From: Planococcus shenhongbingii
GTDB lineage: Bacteria; Bacillota; Bacilli; Bacillales_A; Planococcaceae
DNA: 64,000 nucleotides
NCBI RefSeq assembly: GCF_030413635.1
Contig: NZ_CP129235.1
Span: 3,410,001 to 3,474,000 of the forward strand
Direction: 5' to 3'
Part shown: one piece after another, positions 8,423 through 17,428 of the stretch
How positions within the stretch are numbered: position 1 is the first letter of the stretch
Layout of the letters: the number at the start of each line of letters is the position of its first letter
Position numbers and translations under genes: made by a program
Notes under the pieces: model-generated
What the model saw: only the letters and a program-made list of their open reading frames with translations
The model's database searches: none
What the model was told of the DNA's origin: nothing

Positions 8423-10036
8423 TTAAAGCCATTTTCTAAACAATTTTTTGACCACTGACGGTTCACGATAAGGTTCATTATAGCTTCTGTCATCGAGCCA
8501 GTGAGTATCAATCGATTCTGCGTCAATCCAGCGTTCAATATCCTGATGCCCTTGCGGATTAATGATAATGACATCCAGCCCGAATGTATGAATCAATGCG
8601 ATAGCATTCGCATCTGCCCTGCTCAGTTCGCCGTCCTTTTCTTCATTGTAGAACAGCAGTGTCGGCACAAATTGCGGATAATCGAATTGCTGGATTAGCT
8701 GAATGACCGCATCTGGCATTGACATCGACTGGGAAAATTGATAAAGCTGCAAGTCTTCGAAAGATTCGCCGGCCTGCGGAATCAGCATCGGCTTTTCTAC
8801 ATGCCGCGCGATGGCTTCACAAAGTGCTATCTGCAGGCCATCCGGCAATCTGCCGTATTTCCACCAGTTTGCCGCTTTCATCTTCTCAGGGTCGAGGCGC
8901 CCATCTTTTCCAAGCGCTCCACGGTAATGGAACTGCTGATTTCCTTTTCGCTCTTCGATAAAAGGAAAACTTCGGATCAACAGCGTATCTTCCCGTTCAG
9001 TTAAATTGTGAATATTATCCCAAAAACGCTTCCGGTCTTTTTCAATCCCCATCACTTTGGCAAAAACCACTGGAATGATGACGCTTCCACGCTCCACGCC
9101 GAAAGACGGCCGCACCATTGCCCGCTCTTTAGCCAGCATAAATGCTTCGTCAATGGTCGTTTTCAATCGAATGGATTTTGTTAAGTAAGACTTGAATTGA
9201 TACGGCTTATAGAGGCCGGAATCATCATGGTGCAATAACCGGTCTACTTCCTGGGTCGCCCGGTATGCCACCGTTCCGACACGTTCCGGCTTTTCGTCCG
9301 GAAATGGCAGGACCGCTTCTCCGGTCACTTGAAAACTATGGGTTGGCAAGTCTTTCTCTTCCAAAACAGTCTCCAGCCAGTGTTTTCCGGTCGGATCAAA
9401 TACGATAATGTGAAACCCGAAAGCAGCAGAAAATTTTAAAAACCATTTTTCACTTTCACTAGTGTTTCCGTACCATAAAAACGCCGGCAGCCCTTTTTCA
9501 AGATCCAATTTCTCAAGCTCCGGTTCAATATGGTTAAAAGTCCATTTAACAAGGTCTGTCGCGATGCGCCTGAAAGAAGAATGGGTCGTGCTTCCTCCAG
9601 ATTGTGCTTGAAAAGCTTTCAGAATATCAATCATCACCAGGCGAATGCGGCGATTCAACCCTGCATCTTTCAATCTGGGCAGCAAACCTTTGCCATCCAG
9701 AAAAGCCACGATCCGGTTAGGGGATAGTCCCCGCTCCTTGTTGTTCATGTCAAACAAATCCTGCAAATTCCGCAGCCGATCTTGAGTGATATGTTTATTC
9801 AAATTGCCGGAAAGACGGATTAGCCGGCCTTCCGCTTCTTCCATTAAATCGTATATCGAAGCAAAATAATCATCGGCATCCAGCGGCATTCCTACAAATT
9901 GGCCAAGCAGCTGCGGATACGTAATGGTTTCTTCTTCGATTTTTGTTTCTGGATGATTAACAATCGGCTTTGTCAGCCATTCTCCCAATTTTTCCGGATC
10001 CCACGTTCTCACGCGTACCGGATGCAATTGAACCAT
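8423..10036 (-). CDS. yceG: YceG family protein, predicted component of the Ter-associated metabolic module
   Basis: 537 residues. The sequence matches the YceG-like family, with two related halves: FLWYGNTSESEKWFLKF...FHIIVFDPTGKHW and TLLFYNEEKDGELSRADANAIALIHTFGLDVIIINPQGHQ repeat a similar alpha/beta pattern. Family literature describes it as a predicted component of a biosynthetic module working with TerD/TelA; the reaction is unknown. The start follows GGAGGGAG. The gene lies 12 bases after the HAD gene and overlaps nothing after the yceH start is corrected to 8402. Confidence 0.85.
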   Translation of the reverse strand: MVQLHPVRVRTWDPEKLGEWLTKPIVNHPETKIEEETITYPQLLGQFVGMPLDADDYFASIYDLMEEAEGRLIRLSGNLNKHITQDRLRNLQDLFDMNNKERGLSPNRIVAFLDGKGLLPRLKDAGLNRRIRLVMIDILKAFQAQSGGSTTHSSFRRIATDLVKWTFNHIEPELEKLDLEKGLPAFLWYGNTSESEKWFLKFSAAFGFHIIVFDPTGKHWLETVLEEKDLPTHSFQVTGEAVLPFPDEKPERVGTVAYRATQEVDRLLHHDDSGLYKPYQFKSYLTKSIRLKTTIDEAFMLAKERAMVRPSFGVERGSVIIPVVFAKVMGIEKDRKRFWDNIHNLTEREDTLLIRSFPFIEERKGNQQFHYRGALGKDGRLDPEKMKAANWWKYGRLPDGLQIALCEAIARHVEKPMLIPQAGESFEDLQLYQFSQSMSMPDAVIQLIQQFDYPQFVPTLLFYNEEKDGELSRADANAIALIHTFGLDVIIINPQGHQDIERWIDAESIDTHWLDDRSYNEPYREPSVVKKLFRKWL

Positions 10037-10048
10037 GGGACTCCCTCC

Positions 10049-10864
10049 TCATCGATGCTGAAGGAAAACACTAGAAACTTTTTCCAGTATTTCTTCTCCG
10101 GCTTTAATTCCTTTTTTATCTGTTATTCGGATATGCCCGGATAACGGAACTTTGCTTTTTACAGCTTCTCCGTGGGCAGCCAATAAACCAAGATCCGCCT
10201 TTTCAAGCAGCCCAAGATCCAGAAGTGAATCTCCTGCTGCTATTACGTATTCCGCGTTGATGCGATTTTTTACATATTCCATGGCGCCGGCTTTAGTGAT
10301 GCTTTCAGGCATGAAATAAAGCTTTCTTCCCTGAAGCGACAGCGACCAGCCGATTTCCCCGAACGTCTGAGTATAAAACTCGAGTTTTTCTTCCGGAAAA
10401 CGTTCACGGTCCACAATCATATAGACAAACCAATCATCCGCTTCCCGTACATCAAGTACCCATTCCTCTGTGAAATGGCGCTCGATTTCAGGCAGCAATT
10501 CATGGATGATTGTATTCCGGCTGACACATTGCTGGCGGATATTATCCGACCATTCCCGAATTGGCAAGCCATTTTCAAGGATGACTGCGCCGTTCGAGAC
10601 AATTGCAAAACGAGGGCGTCCATCCCTTTCAAAAATACCTGTTACACGCTCGTACTGTGCTTGAGTTCGTGTTGTCACTGGCAAAAAACAAATAGAAGAA
10701 TCCAGATTCCATAATGCGGATTGGCTTTTTTCTGTCATATAAGACTGCGGTTTGCCTTCAATGCGCTCTACTTCCACCAATTCCTCTTCTGAAACTCCAG
10801 TGCCCATCGTTCTACGCGAATAAATTAATGTCTGATCCAAGTCACTGGCAAATAAAATCGTCAT
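10049..10864 (-). CDS. HAD-superfamily hydrolase of the Ter-associated module
   Basis: 271 residues. Motif I is FASDLDQTLIY with the nucleophile and acid/base aspartates (about residues 7-11); motif II is seen in PVTTRTQAQY, and motif IV in AAGDSLLDLGLLE near residue 215. The C2-type cap between motifs II and III resembles sugar or nucleotide phosphatases. The start codon overlaps the StiP stop by four bases (ATGA type), a sign of translational coupling. In the module proposed for Ter clusters, a HAD phosphatase would dephosphorylate a nucleotide-like intermediate made by the phosphoribosyltransferase; this role is inference from context. Confidence 0.85.
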   Translation of the reverse strand: MTILFASDLDQTLIYSRRTMGTGVSEEELVEVERIEGKPQSYMTEKSQSALWNLDSSICFLPVTTRTQAQYERVTGIFERDGRPRFAIVSNGAVILENGLPIREWSDNIRQQCVSRNTIIHELLPEIERHFTEEWVLDVREADDWFVYMIVDRERFPEEKLEFYTQTFGEIGWSLSLQGRKLYFMPESITKAGAMEYVKNRINAEYVIAAGDSLLDLGLLEKADLGLLAAHGEAVKSKVPLSGHIRITDKKGIKAGEEILEKVSSVFLQHR

Positions 10865-11970
10865 ATTTCTTTCCCCGATCTGATCAGCCCGATTGCGCGG
10901 TAAAATAATTCCGGCACAAGTTCTACAGGCACGTTTTTTTCCTTCGCTAAAACAAGTAAATGCTGCACGTCCGGATGTTCCAAGTCATTTACAAGCACTT
11001 TCCATGGGCTGCGCCGAAGCAATACGCGGGTAGTTTCCCCAACCCCCGGTTTGATCAATGTATAGTCGCTTTCATTATACATCTTTCGACCTATTTCTTC
11101 CACTTCTTTCATGCCTTGCCACGTGCGTTCAACTGATACAGGAGTTGCCAAGGCTGCGTTTTCTACGTCTTTTACGGTACCCATAAAGCAGGCCGTGACT
11201 TGGTCGACAAAATCATTGGATAAATCTTCTTTAAGCAAATCGCCATAGAACTTTGCCCCGTGGAAATCATCTTTGCCGATAAATTGCCCGTTTAAAATGG
11301 TTCTGCTTATAAGTCCGGATACTGTGGCATTTAAGCAGGCGCTTGGAATCAGAAAATCTTCACGCGTCCCGAATAAAACCGCACACGCTCCCGGATCTGC
11401 AAGCACCGCCATATCATCATGCAAGTCCAGCCCGCTGCGGGCATTCAATCTGCCGACTGATTGAGTCAGCTCTTTTTGAATGGCACCTTTTCCAGTCCAG
11501 CCGTCGACGAATTGGATCCGGCTTGCAGGATGCAATTCACGAATGGCTTCAATGGCATTCTCATCGATTCCCTTTCCCCGCAGAATCGATACACTATAAT
11601 GAGGCCAGTCAAAACCAAGCACTTGGGCTGCGTACCGGCGGATTAAAATGCCGATCGGGCTTCCGGCACGAGCCAAAGAAACAAGCACAATATCTTCAGT
11701 TTCGGCATTCAATGCGATTCGGCGCGTTAAAAGTCCGATTAAAAAACCCAGACGCTGTTTCGTTTTTGCGACCGTTTTGTGATACAGAGCTGTATATTCC
11801 ACAGATGGACGATACTCCATTGGCAGTCGTTCTGAATAATGAGCGCCTGTCCGTACCGCTTTTTCACGTTCTTCCAATGTACTTTCCGCAAATTCTTCTG
11901 TCACATCTTTCAACAAAAATATGATGTCTTCTTCTGGATAGCTTGTTTTCACCAATCCGGTTGCAATCAT
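10861..11970 (-). CDS. Cysteine protease StiP family protein
   Basis: 369 residues from the ATG at 11970, which has GGAGAG upstream; the longer frame to 12012 would overlap the preceding gene. It matches the StiP precursor family found in Ter operons, with segments REKAVRTGAHYSERLPMEY, VSLARAGSPIGILIRRYA and VADPGACAVLFGTREDFLIP-like sequence around residue 210, then TLIKPGVGETTRVLLRRSPW near the end. The family was predicted to be a cysteine protease, although the N-terminal half also looks like a nucleotide-handling domain. Predicted activity is from family naming only. It is coupled to the HAD gene and starts 5 bases after the phosphoribosyltransferase stop. Confidence 0.82.
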   Translation of the reverse strand: MIATGLVKTSYPEEDIIFLLKDVTEEFAESTLEEREKAVRTGAHYSERLPMEYRPSVEYTALYHKTVAKTKQRLGFLIGLLTRRIALNAETEDIVLVSLARAGSPIGILIRRYAAQVLGFDWPHYSVSILRGKGIDENAIEAIRELHPASRIQFVDGWTGKGAIQKELTQSVGRLNARSGLDLHDDMAVLADPGACAVLFGTREDFLIPSACLNATVSGLISRTILNGQFIGKDDFHGAKFYGDLLKEDLSNDFVDQVTACFMGTVKDVENAALATPVSVERTWQGMKEVEEIGRKMYNESDYTLIKPGVGETTRVLLRRSPWKVLVNDLEHPDVQHLLVLAKEKNVPVELVPELFYRAIGLIRSGKEI

Positions 11971-11975
11971 TAGGC

Positions 11976-13346
11976 TCAATCTCTCCTTTTTGCTGTCGTT
12001 AATGATATCCATTCAACAGATGCCTTTTCCTCAAGATAAGCAAGCAGCGGCTGCCAGGCAGATTCATCCACTACAGATTCAGCAATCAGGTAGATTTTGT
12101 TTATATCCAGTTCCTTCAAATTGTACAGGAATTGGTCGACTCCTTCTGAATCAGGCAAGAGGAATTTCACTTTTTCTTTTATGGGGTAATCTTCGTTAGT
12201 CGAGGCAAAAATCGGGCTTCTTGTAGTGGTTTGCACCAGCGCATTGCTGCTCAAAGCATAGGCAAAGCGAATCGGCAGATACATATTTTCCCCAATGCCG
12301 ATGATCAGCGGCTTTTCACCATCCTTGGCTCCTCCGACTGCTTGAACCATCTGCTCGGCCCATCGGCTGACTTCCGCATGTTCACTGCTTGTCAGACCAA
12401 ATCTCCCTGTCAAAGAAAGATAATCTTGACCGGTTGCTGATTTATGCGAAAGCTGCTGCGCTTTTGCTAGTTCCTGCAGTGATGAAACCCCATGGCTGCC
12501 TGTTAAATGCTCTATTGCGGCTTCATTCGGCGACTCGCTATGATGCAGGTTAAACTGCCCTTTCACCAAAGCCAGAACATCCACTTGAATTTTTCGGCTT
12601 TCTGCCAGTTCTCTGAACTTTTCCTGCTGCTCTTCGCTTCGCCAGTCCAAAATCGATAATGCTTTATATTTCTTGCCAGGAAACTGGTCATCCAGTGCCT
12701 TGATCAAATTCACAAAAGTATTGCCGGTCGAAATTTCGTCGTCAATCAGCACAATGGTTTCCGCTTCTTCAAACATTCCTTTCGGAGCATATACGATATG
12801 GGAAGTCGCGTGGGAATGTTCTTCTTCGAAGACAAAAGAAGGGGTCAACCCACTGATGTTTTCACGGGTTGTATGAATATATGCCGCATCTTCAAAATGC
12901 TGGAATACTGCATGGCCGAGTCCTGTAGCTGTTTCCGCCATTCCAATAAAAATTGTTTTTTTAGGCAATGCTGTTTTATAAGCAAAAGCTTCCTTGATGT
13001 TTTCCGGATCTGCTTCTCCAGTTTTTATAAGTTGAACCAATTCTTCCGCATGAGAAAGAAAGTCGATTTCGGCATCTTCCATCAATAAATAAGCCAGTAA
13101 AGTACCTGTACCAAGCGCAATGGCTGGACTGACGGCTAAATGTTTAGCAATCAAGGGGCTGACAAATAAAAACTGGCGCTTTTTGTTCACGCGGAGGGCC
13201 ATAGAGAAAAGGGATTCCACTGGAAGCCCTTTATATGTGTAATCAACAGCAATCGAGAGATCCAGCTGCTGCCAAAGTTTATAGTTGATTTGATAATTGG
13301 GTTGATCCAATATAGTTGAGGACATCGATCGGTTTGTAGTTTTCAT
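11976..13346 (-). CDS. Phosphoribosyltransferase with C-terminal TRSP domain
   Basis: 456 residues with two parts. The N-terminal PRTase_2 domain carries the PRPP-binding motif ETIVLIDDEISTGNTF near residues 200-215. The C-terminal TRSP domain (about 310-456) contains the eponymous TTRSPIF near residue 395, plus TGRFGLTSSEHAEV at its start. It is predicted to attach a base-like moiety to phosphoribose in the Ter-associated nucleoside-like metabolite pathway. The start overlaps the preceding HpcH-like gene by 68 bases; ACGGGGTG lies upstream of the ATG at 13346, while the alternative ATG at 13325 has no site. Confidence 0.87.
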   Translation of the reverse strand: MKTTNRSMSSTILDQPNYQINYKLWQQLDLSIAVDYTYKGLPVESLFSMALRVNKKRQFLFVSPLIAKHLAVSPAIALGTGTLLAYLLMEDAEIDFLSHAEELVQLIKTGEADPENIKEAFAYKTALPKKTIFIGMAETATGLGHAVFQHFEDAAYIHTTRENISGLTPSFVFEEEHSHATSHIVYAPKGMFEEAETIVLIDDEISTGNTFVNLIKALDDQFPGKKYKALSILDWRSEEQQEKFRELAESRKIQVDVLALVKGQFNLHHSESPNEAAIEHLTGSHGVSSLQELAKAQQLSHKSATGQDYLSLTGRFGLTSSEHAEVSRWAEQMVQAVGGAKDGEKPLIIGIGENMYLPIRFAYALSSNALVQTTTRSPIFASTNEDYPIKEKVKFLLPDSEGVDQFLYNLKELDINKIYLIAESVVDESAWQPLLAYLEEKASVEWISLTTAKRRD

Positions 13347-14424
13347 TTAGCACCCCGTATACTTCCGCCTGGGCTAGTACTTTCTTTGCCCAGCTTAAAT
13401 GCGGTTTTACTTCATTCATTTTGTTGCGCTTCGGACTTTGCAGAACGCCATTGCGCTTAAAGCTTTCCGACACGATCAGCGATGCATCCTCAAAAGACTC
13501 ATGGGAAACGATGTAACCTGCATTGACGATCTGGATTTGGGAAGGATGGATGCATGTTTTCCCTTTAAAGCCGTTTAAGGCATCCAACTGCACTTCCTGC
13601 CATAATACTTGTTCCGGTTTCGACGGAAGCAAGTTTCCTTGCCCCGAAGTAAAATGTTCATATACCGGTCCTGAGACGATAAAGCCGTCTTCTGCTCTGC
13701 CAAATCGATTCAGAATGGCAGTTAATCCATCCCGGATGACGTGGACATCGTAGATAGTCCGCTCCGCAGGACGGCGCAATCCGTAAAGACTAGAAAAATC
13801 AGTAGCTCCAACCCGGACAGTCAACACCCGATCCACTTCGGCCAGCAGAATCTGATGAATTTCCTGAAGTGTCTGATCACGCAGTTCTGAATACAACACT
13901 TCTCTGGTTTCAAGCAAAGGCAAGGCAAAAAGCTTTCGGCCTGCGGCTTCGCTTGCGCGGTCCAATGCTGCAAAAAAAGAAGGAAGATTTTCAGGTCTGC
14001 TTTTCGGAAAGACAATTCCAGTTAAGACACCTAAAGCGGCACCGGCAGCTGCAATCAGTTTATCAAGCTGGGCAGCATTTCGGATACGCAAAAAAAGCGC
14101 CGGTCCGGCTTCCGGCTGAAAGGTCCTTGCCCTTTCCAACAATTTTAGCTCTTTTATAACATTAGCTTCCGCCTGTGGCAGTTCCGAATCGGCCACTGCA
14201 TCTTCCAGACAGATGATCAGTGTGGCCAATCCCGAAAAAGCGCCGCGTCTGTATTGCCCAGATAGAATCTTGTTTCCAAAATCAGGTCTGGAACCCGGGG
14301 TGTAAAGGGCAGCACCCAGTGCCAACCCTAAAGTTTCCCGTTCCGTATCACGATTGAATTCTGCCGGGGAATATTTAAAAAAAGTATTTAGCTCAGAATC
14401 AGTTAATACGTCAAAATGTCTCAT
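13279..14424 (-). CDS. HpcH/HpaI aldolase / citrate-lyase-like C-C bond lyase of the Ter module
   Basis: 381 residues from the ATG at 14424 (MRHFDVLTDSELNTFF), which has GGGAGG seven bases upstream; the frame extends ten codons further without a better site. It is a TIM-barrel of the C-C-bond-lyase class: TLIICLEDAVADSELPQAE gives the acidic metal ligand region, ALFLRIRNAAQLDKLI the substrate arginine, VRVGATDFSSLYGLRR and KTCIHPSQIQIVNAGY the later signature. The latter is shared with CitE/HpcH enzymes. It opens the seven-gene leftward unit and is expected to supply or split a carbon skeleton for the predicted metabolite. The long 68-base overlap with the next gene is unusual but consistent with tight coupling. 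Confidence 0.87.
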   Translation of the reverse strand: MRHFDVLTDSELNTFFKYSPAEFNRDTERETLGLALGAALYTPGSRPDFGNKILSGQYRRGAFSGLATLIICLEDAVADSELPQAEANVIKELKLLERARTFQPEAGPALFLRIRNAAQLDKLIAAAGAALGVLTGIVFPKSRPENLPSFFAALDRASEAAGRKLFALPLLETREVLYSELRDQTLQEIHQILLAEVDRVLTVRVGATDFSSLYGLRRPAERTIYDVHVIRDGLTAILNRFGRAEDGFIVSGPVYEHFTSGQGNLLPSKPEQVLWQEVQLDALNGFKGKTCIHPSQIQIVNAGYIVSHESFEDASLIVSESFKRNGVLQSPKRNKMNEVKPHLSWAKKVLAQAEVYGVLNENYKPIDVLNYIGSTQLSNQL

Positions 14425-14469
14425 TATTGTTCCTCCCGGCACCGCTAAAAGCAAGTCCCAAAAAATTAA

Positions 14470-14487
14470 TATTTACTTAAGTAAATA
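14470..14487. promoter_or_regulatory. 18-bp perfect palindrome upstream of the ter metabolic operon
   Basis: The sequence TATTTACTT-AAGTAAATA is fully palindromic and sits between the terD terminator and the start of the HpcH-like gene. It could be an operator or part of a promoter; no clear -35/-10 pair is evident beside it. Confidence 0.4.
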
Positions 14488-14494
14488 AAGGCTA

Positions 14495-14525
14495 AAAAAG
14501 CAAGGAGGTGTGCTCCTTGCTTTTT
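14495..14525 (-). terminator. Terminator after the terD pair
   Basis: AAAAAGCAAGGAG (14495-14507) pairs perfectly with CTCCTTGCTTTTT (14513-14525). It separates the two terD genes from the metabolic operon that follows on the same strand. Confidence 0.85.
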
Positions 14526-14534
14526 CTCTTACAA

Positions 14535-15113
14535 TTAGCCTTCTAATCCAAAGTCACGAACAAGTGCGCCTAGCCCACCTTGATAACCACTGCCAATAGC
14601 ATTAAATTTCCATTCATTGTTGTGGCGGTACAGCTCTCCTACCACAATCGCTGTTTCAATTGAGAAGTCTTCTCCTAAATCGTAACGGATCAATTCCTCA
14701 TTGCTGTCGCCATTTACGATGCGTACATAAGAATTGCTTACTTGGCCGAAGTTTTGGCCGCGTGTTTCTGCGTCATGGATCGTAATGGCAAATGTCACGC
14801 GCTCGATTGAAGAAGGGACTGATGACAAGTTCACTTTTACTTGCTCGTCGTCTCCTTCGCCTTCGCCGGTTTTATTATCGCCTGTATGTTCAACGGCACC
14901 AGCAGCACCTACTGTATTGTTGTAGAAGACAAAGTCAGCTTCAGACGATGCTTTGCCGCTTGAATTTAATAAGAATACGGATGAGTCAAGGTCAAAATCT
15001 TGCCCTCCATCGTACTTATTCGTATCCCATCCAAGACCTACGATTACATTGGTTAATCCCGGGTTTGATTTTGTTAAGTCTACTTTTTGTCCTTTAGATA
15101 AATTGATTGCCAT
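14535..15113 (-). CDS. terD: TerD family stress protein (copy 2)
   Basis: 192 residues, close in sequence to the copy at 6723 (both end with the [11 protein letters not shown]...FGL pattern). It keeps the acidic calcium-site segment [14 protein letters not shown] and [14 protein letters not shown]. It lies 14 bases after the third TerD gene and is followed by a strong terminator, so the two TerD genes form their own short transcript. Spectrum of protection (tellurite, oxidants, phage) is known only for homologues. Confidence 0.95.
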   Translation of the reverse strand: MAINLSKGQKVDLTKSNPGLTNVIVGLGWDTNKYDGGQDFDLDSSVFLLNSSGKASSEADFVFYNNTVGAAGAVEHTGDNKTGEGEGDDEQVKVNLSSVPSSIERVTFAITIHDAETRGQNFGQVSNSYVRIVNGDSNEELIRYDLGEDFSIETAIVVGELYRHNNEWKFNAIGSGYQGGLGALVRDFGLEG

Positions 15114-15127
15114 TCTTCTACCACTCC

Positions 15128-15742
15128 TTATGCGTATTTGTTTGCAATTGAACCAATATCAGGATCAATAGTACCTTCACCGACAGCTGAGAATTTCCAT
15201 TCGGTTCCTTGGCGGTAAAGTTCACCAAGAATCAACGACATTTTGCCAGCATAGTTGTCAGTTAGGTTATAATGAATCAGTTCTTCTTTGGATTGGTTGT
15301 CGACCAAACGGATGAAAGCATTTTGGATCATGCCGAAATCCTGCTTCTTTTGTTTTGCATTATAAATATTCACAACAAACACCAGGCGGTGAACTGATGG
15401 AGAGATACTCTTCAAATTGATTTGAATCGTTTCATCGTCTCCTTCTCCAGCACCGGTCAAGTTATCTCCAGAGTGGACAACACTGCCATCTTTGCTTTTT
15501 TTGTTGCCGAAGTAAATTAGGTTTTCTTTCCCTTTTAACTTGCCGTTTTCATCAAGCAGGATGACCGATGCGTCACAGTCAACATCAGCTCCACCGCCGC
15601 CGCCTCCAAGCAGGCCGCCTAAAAATCCGCCGCTTTTTTTAGGGGCAATCGGATCCCAGCCGAGGCCGACCATTAAGCTTGAAAGCGATGAACGTCCTTT
15701 AGTTAAATCGATTTTCTGACCTTTTACAAGATTGATAGCCAT
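15128..15742 (-). CDS. TerD family stress protein (copy 3, with glycine-rich insert)
   Basis: 204 residues from the ATG at 15742; an in-frame GTG lies three codons earlier, but GGAGAG spacing favours the ATG. Compared with the other copies it has a glycine-rich insertion ([13 protein letters not shown], about residues 39-51) just before the metal-binding segment, which reads [12 protein letters not shown] with a cysteine replacing a usual leucine. The TerD core otherwise holds: [13 protein letters not shown] and [21 protein letters not shown]. Divergent TerD copies of this type are like B. subtilis YceC. It is the promoter-proximal gene of the pair. Confidence 0.92.
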   Translation of the reverse strand: MAINLVKGQKIDLTKGRSSLSSLMVGLGWDPIAPKKSGGFLGGLLGGGGGGADVDCDASVILLDENGKLKGKENLIYFGNKKSKDGSVVHSGDNLTGAGEGDDETIQINLKSISPSVHRLVFVVNIYNAKQKKQDFGMIQNAFIRLVDNQSKEELIHYNLTDNYAGKMSLILGELYRQGTEWKFSAVGEGTIDPDIGSIANKYA

Positions 15743-15781
15743 TCTTCGCACTCTCCATTCATCGATATGTACTTAGTTTTA

Positions 15782-15810
15782 ATAGTATTTGTAAATCCGG
15801 AAAATTTCAA
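15782..15810 (-). promoter_or_regulatory. SigA-type promoter of the terD pair
   Basis: On the minus strand, TTGAAA (15805-15810), a 17-base spacer and TACTAT (15782-15787) lie 40 bases before the terD start, a near-consensus layout. Confidence 0.65.
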
Positions 15811-15841
15811 TCATTAAGGGTTACAGCCAGCAGCCTTGAAA

Positions 15842-15868
15842 TGAAACCATGCTGCCTCTTCTAGCGTC
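15842..15868 (+). promoter_or_regulatory. ECF-sigma-type promoter of the glycosylation operon
   Basis: TGAAAC (15842-15847), 17 bases, then CGTC (15865-15868). This fits the SigX/SigM/SigW class of B. subtilis, and B. subtilis csbB is itself under SigX and SigB. It implies a leader of about 210 bases before the first start codon. The 15743-16085 spacer holds no gene. Confidence 0.55.
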
Positions 15869-16085
15869 CCATCATGATAAGGAAACGTTTAACCATGGAA
15901 ATGTTGAAAAAATCCTGATATAAATATATACGATTAATATTTCAATAAGTTTCGTTTGTCACAGAAGTTACACTTCTTTATTCATTAGCTCGCTGTTCCA
16001 GCATATTTCAGTGCGAAGCAGGGTAAACAAAACCAAATGACCTTTTTTAACTGCGCGGCAAAAAACAGTAAGAGGTGAAGTAAAG

Positions 16086-17024
16086 ATGAAGCTGATTTCA
16101 ATTGTTGTACCAGCTTACAACGAAGAAGCAAATATTTTATCTATGTATGAAAAGTTGGTCCAGGAATTTCACCCGCTTCCATACGAGTATGAAATCATGT
16201 TTATCAATGACGGCAGCAGTGACGGCACCCTGCAGGAAATTCTGAAGCTCGCCAAAACTCATGCCGACGTTAAATATATTTCCCTGACCCGAAATTTCGG
16301 CAAAGAATCCGCTATCCTGGCAGGACTCCACCGCATCAAAGGAGATGCGGCTATTTTAATGGACAGCGATTTGCAGCATCCTCCTGAATTGATCGGCCAG
16401 CTGATTGACGGATTTGAAGAAGGCTTCCATCAAGTGGTGGCTAAACGGTCCCGGACAGGGGATTCGAAGCTGCGAAGCTTTTTATCTTCCTTATACTATA
16501 AGTTTGTGAATTCCGTTACGGATGTAGACTTTGTAGATGGTGAAGGTGATTTCAGGTTACTCAGCCGAAAAGCCATCAATTCCATTTTGCTTCTAAGCGA
16601 AAGCAACCGCTTTTCAAAAGGCCTGTATTCCTGGATTGGTTTAAGCAAAAAGATTATTAGCTATGAAAACGTTCAGCGTGTTGCCGGAACATCCAAATGG
16701 TCTTTCTGGAGTCTCGTCAATTACGGGATTGACGGCATTATTTCTTTTAACTTAAAGCCGCTGCGAGTTTGTTTTTATACGGGGTTTCTCGTCTTACTCC
16801 TCTCACTTATCTACATCGGTGTGACCTTTTATGAAATACTAAAAGAAGGTGTAGGTGCTCCGGGTTATTTCACCACCATCACCGCTATTTTATTTTTAGG
16901 AGGAATTCAATTGATCAGCTTGGGAGTCATCGGAGAATACATAGGGCGGATTTATAATGAAACCAAAAGACGTCCTAACTTTTTAATCGATATTAGCAAT
17001 GCGGATGATTATGATGAGTCTTAA
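16086..17024 (+). CDS. GT2 glycosyltransferase, CsbB/GtrB-like (undecaprenyl-phosphate sugar transferase)
   Basis: 312 residues. The N-terminal GT-A domain has VPAYNEEANI, the DGSSDGT metal-binding region and MDSDLQHPPE (about residues 91-102), then DFRLLSRKAI. Two C-terminal membrane helices (about 225-250 and 262-290) precede the ending RRPNFLI typical of GtrB/DPM1-type enzymes. It should load a sugar onto undecaprenyl phosphate at the inner membrane face. With the following GtrA flippase and YfhO it forms the three-part system described for lipoteichoic acid glycosylation in Bacillus and Listeria. AGAGGTGAAG lies upstream of the start, and it overlaps gtrA by 11 bases. Confidence 0.92.
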   Translation: MKLISIVVPAYNEEANILSMYEKLVQEFHPLPYEYEIMFINDGSSDGTLQEILKLAKTHADVKYISLTRNFGKESAILAGLHRIKGDAAILMDSDLQHPPELIGQLIDGFEEGFHQVVAKRSRTGDSKLRSFLSSLYYKFVNSVTDVDFVDGEGDFRLLSRKAINSILLLSESNRFSKGLYSWIGLSKKIISYENVQRVAGTSKWSFWSLVNYGIDGIISFNLKPLRVCFYTGFLVLLLSLIYIGVTFYEILKEGVGAPGYFTTITAILFLGGIQLISLGVIGEYIGRIYNETKRRPNFLIDISNADDYDES

Positions 17025-17424
17025 CGCCTTAAACACAGAGTTTACCCGCTTTATCTTTGTCGGTGTCATTAACACAGCCACTTACTATTCCATTTACCTG
17101 GTCTTACACAATATTTTCTCGCTGCCTTATTTGCTTGCACATATTGTCGGCTTTATCATTTCTTTGAATATCTCGTTTTTCTTGAACTGTTACGTTACGT
17201 ACAGGACTAAACCAACGCTGAAAAAGTATTTGTATTTCCCTTTGACCCAAGTGGTCAATATGTCTGTTTCCACTGCATTGATTTTTATTTTCGTGGAATA
17301 TTTGCATTTAAACAGCAATATCGCTCCGTTTGCGGCGGTTTTGTTTACCATTCCAATTACCTTTGTTATCTCCAGCAAAATTTTAAAAGGCTCGGTCAGA
17401 ACGGCTGAAGCTAAAAGACGGTGA
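17014..17424 (+). CDS. GtrA family flippase-like membrane protein
   Basis: 136 residues from the ATG at 17014; further in-frame ATGs at 16999, 17005 and 17011 make the exact start uncertain and none has a good binding site, as expected for a coupled gene. Four membrane helices with the GtrA motif FIFVGVINTATYYSIYLVLH near the start and SFFLNCYVTYR between helices two and three. GtrA proteins are believed to move undecaprenyl-linked sugars across the membrane. It overlaps the GT2 gene and ends 4 bases before yfhO, so all three are one operon. Confidence 0.9.
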   Translation: MSLNALNTEFTRFIFVGVINTATYYSIYLVLHNIFSLPYLLAHIVGFIISLNISFFLNCYVTYRTKPTLKKYLYFPLTQVVNMSVSTALIFIFVEYLHLNSNIAPFAAVLFTIPITFVISSKILKGSVRTAEAKRR

Positions 17425-17428
17425 ATTT

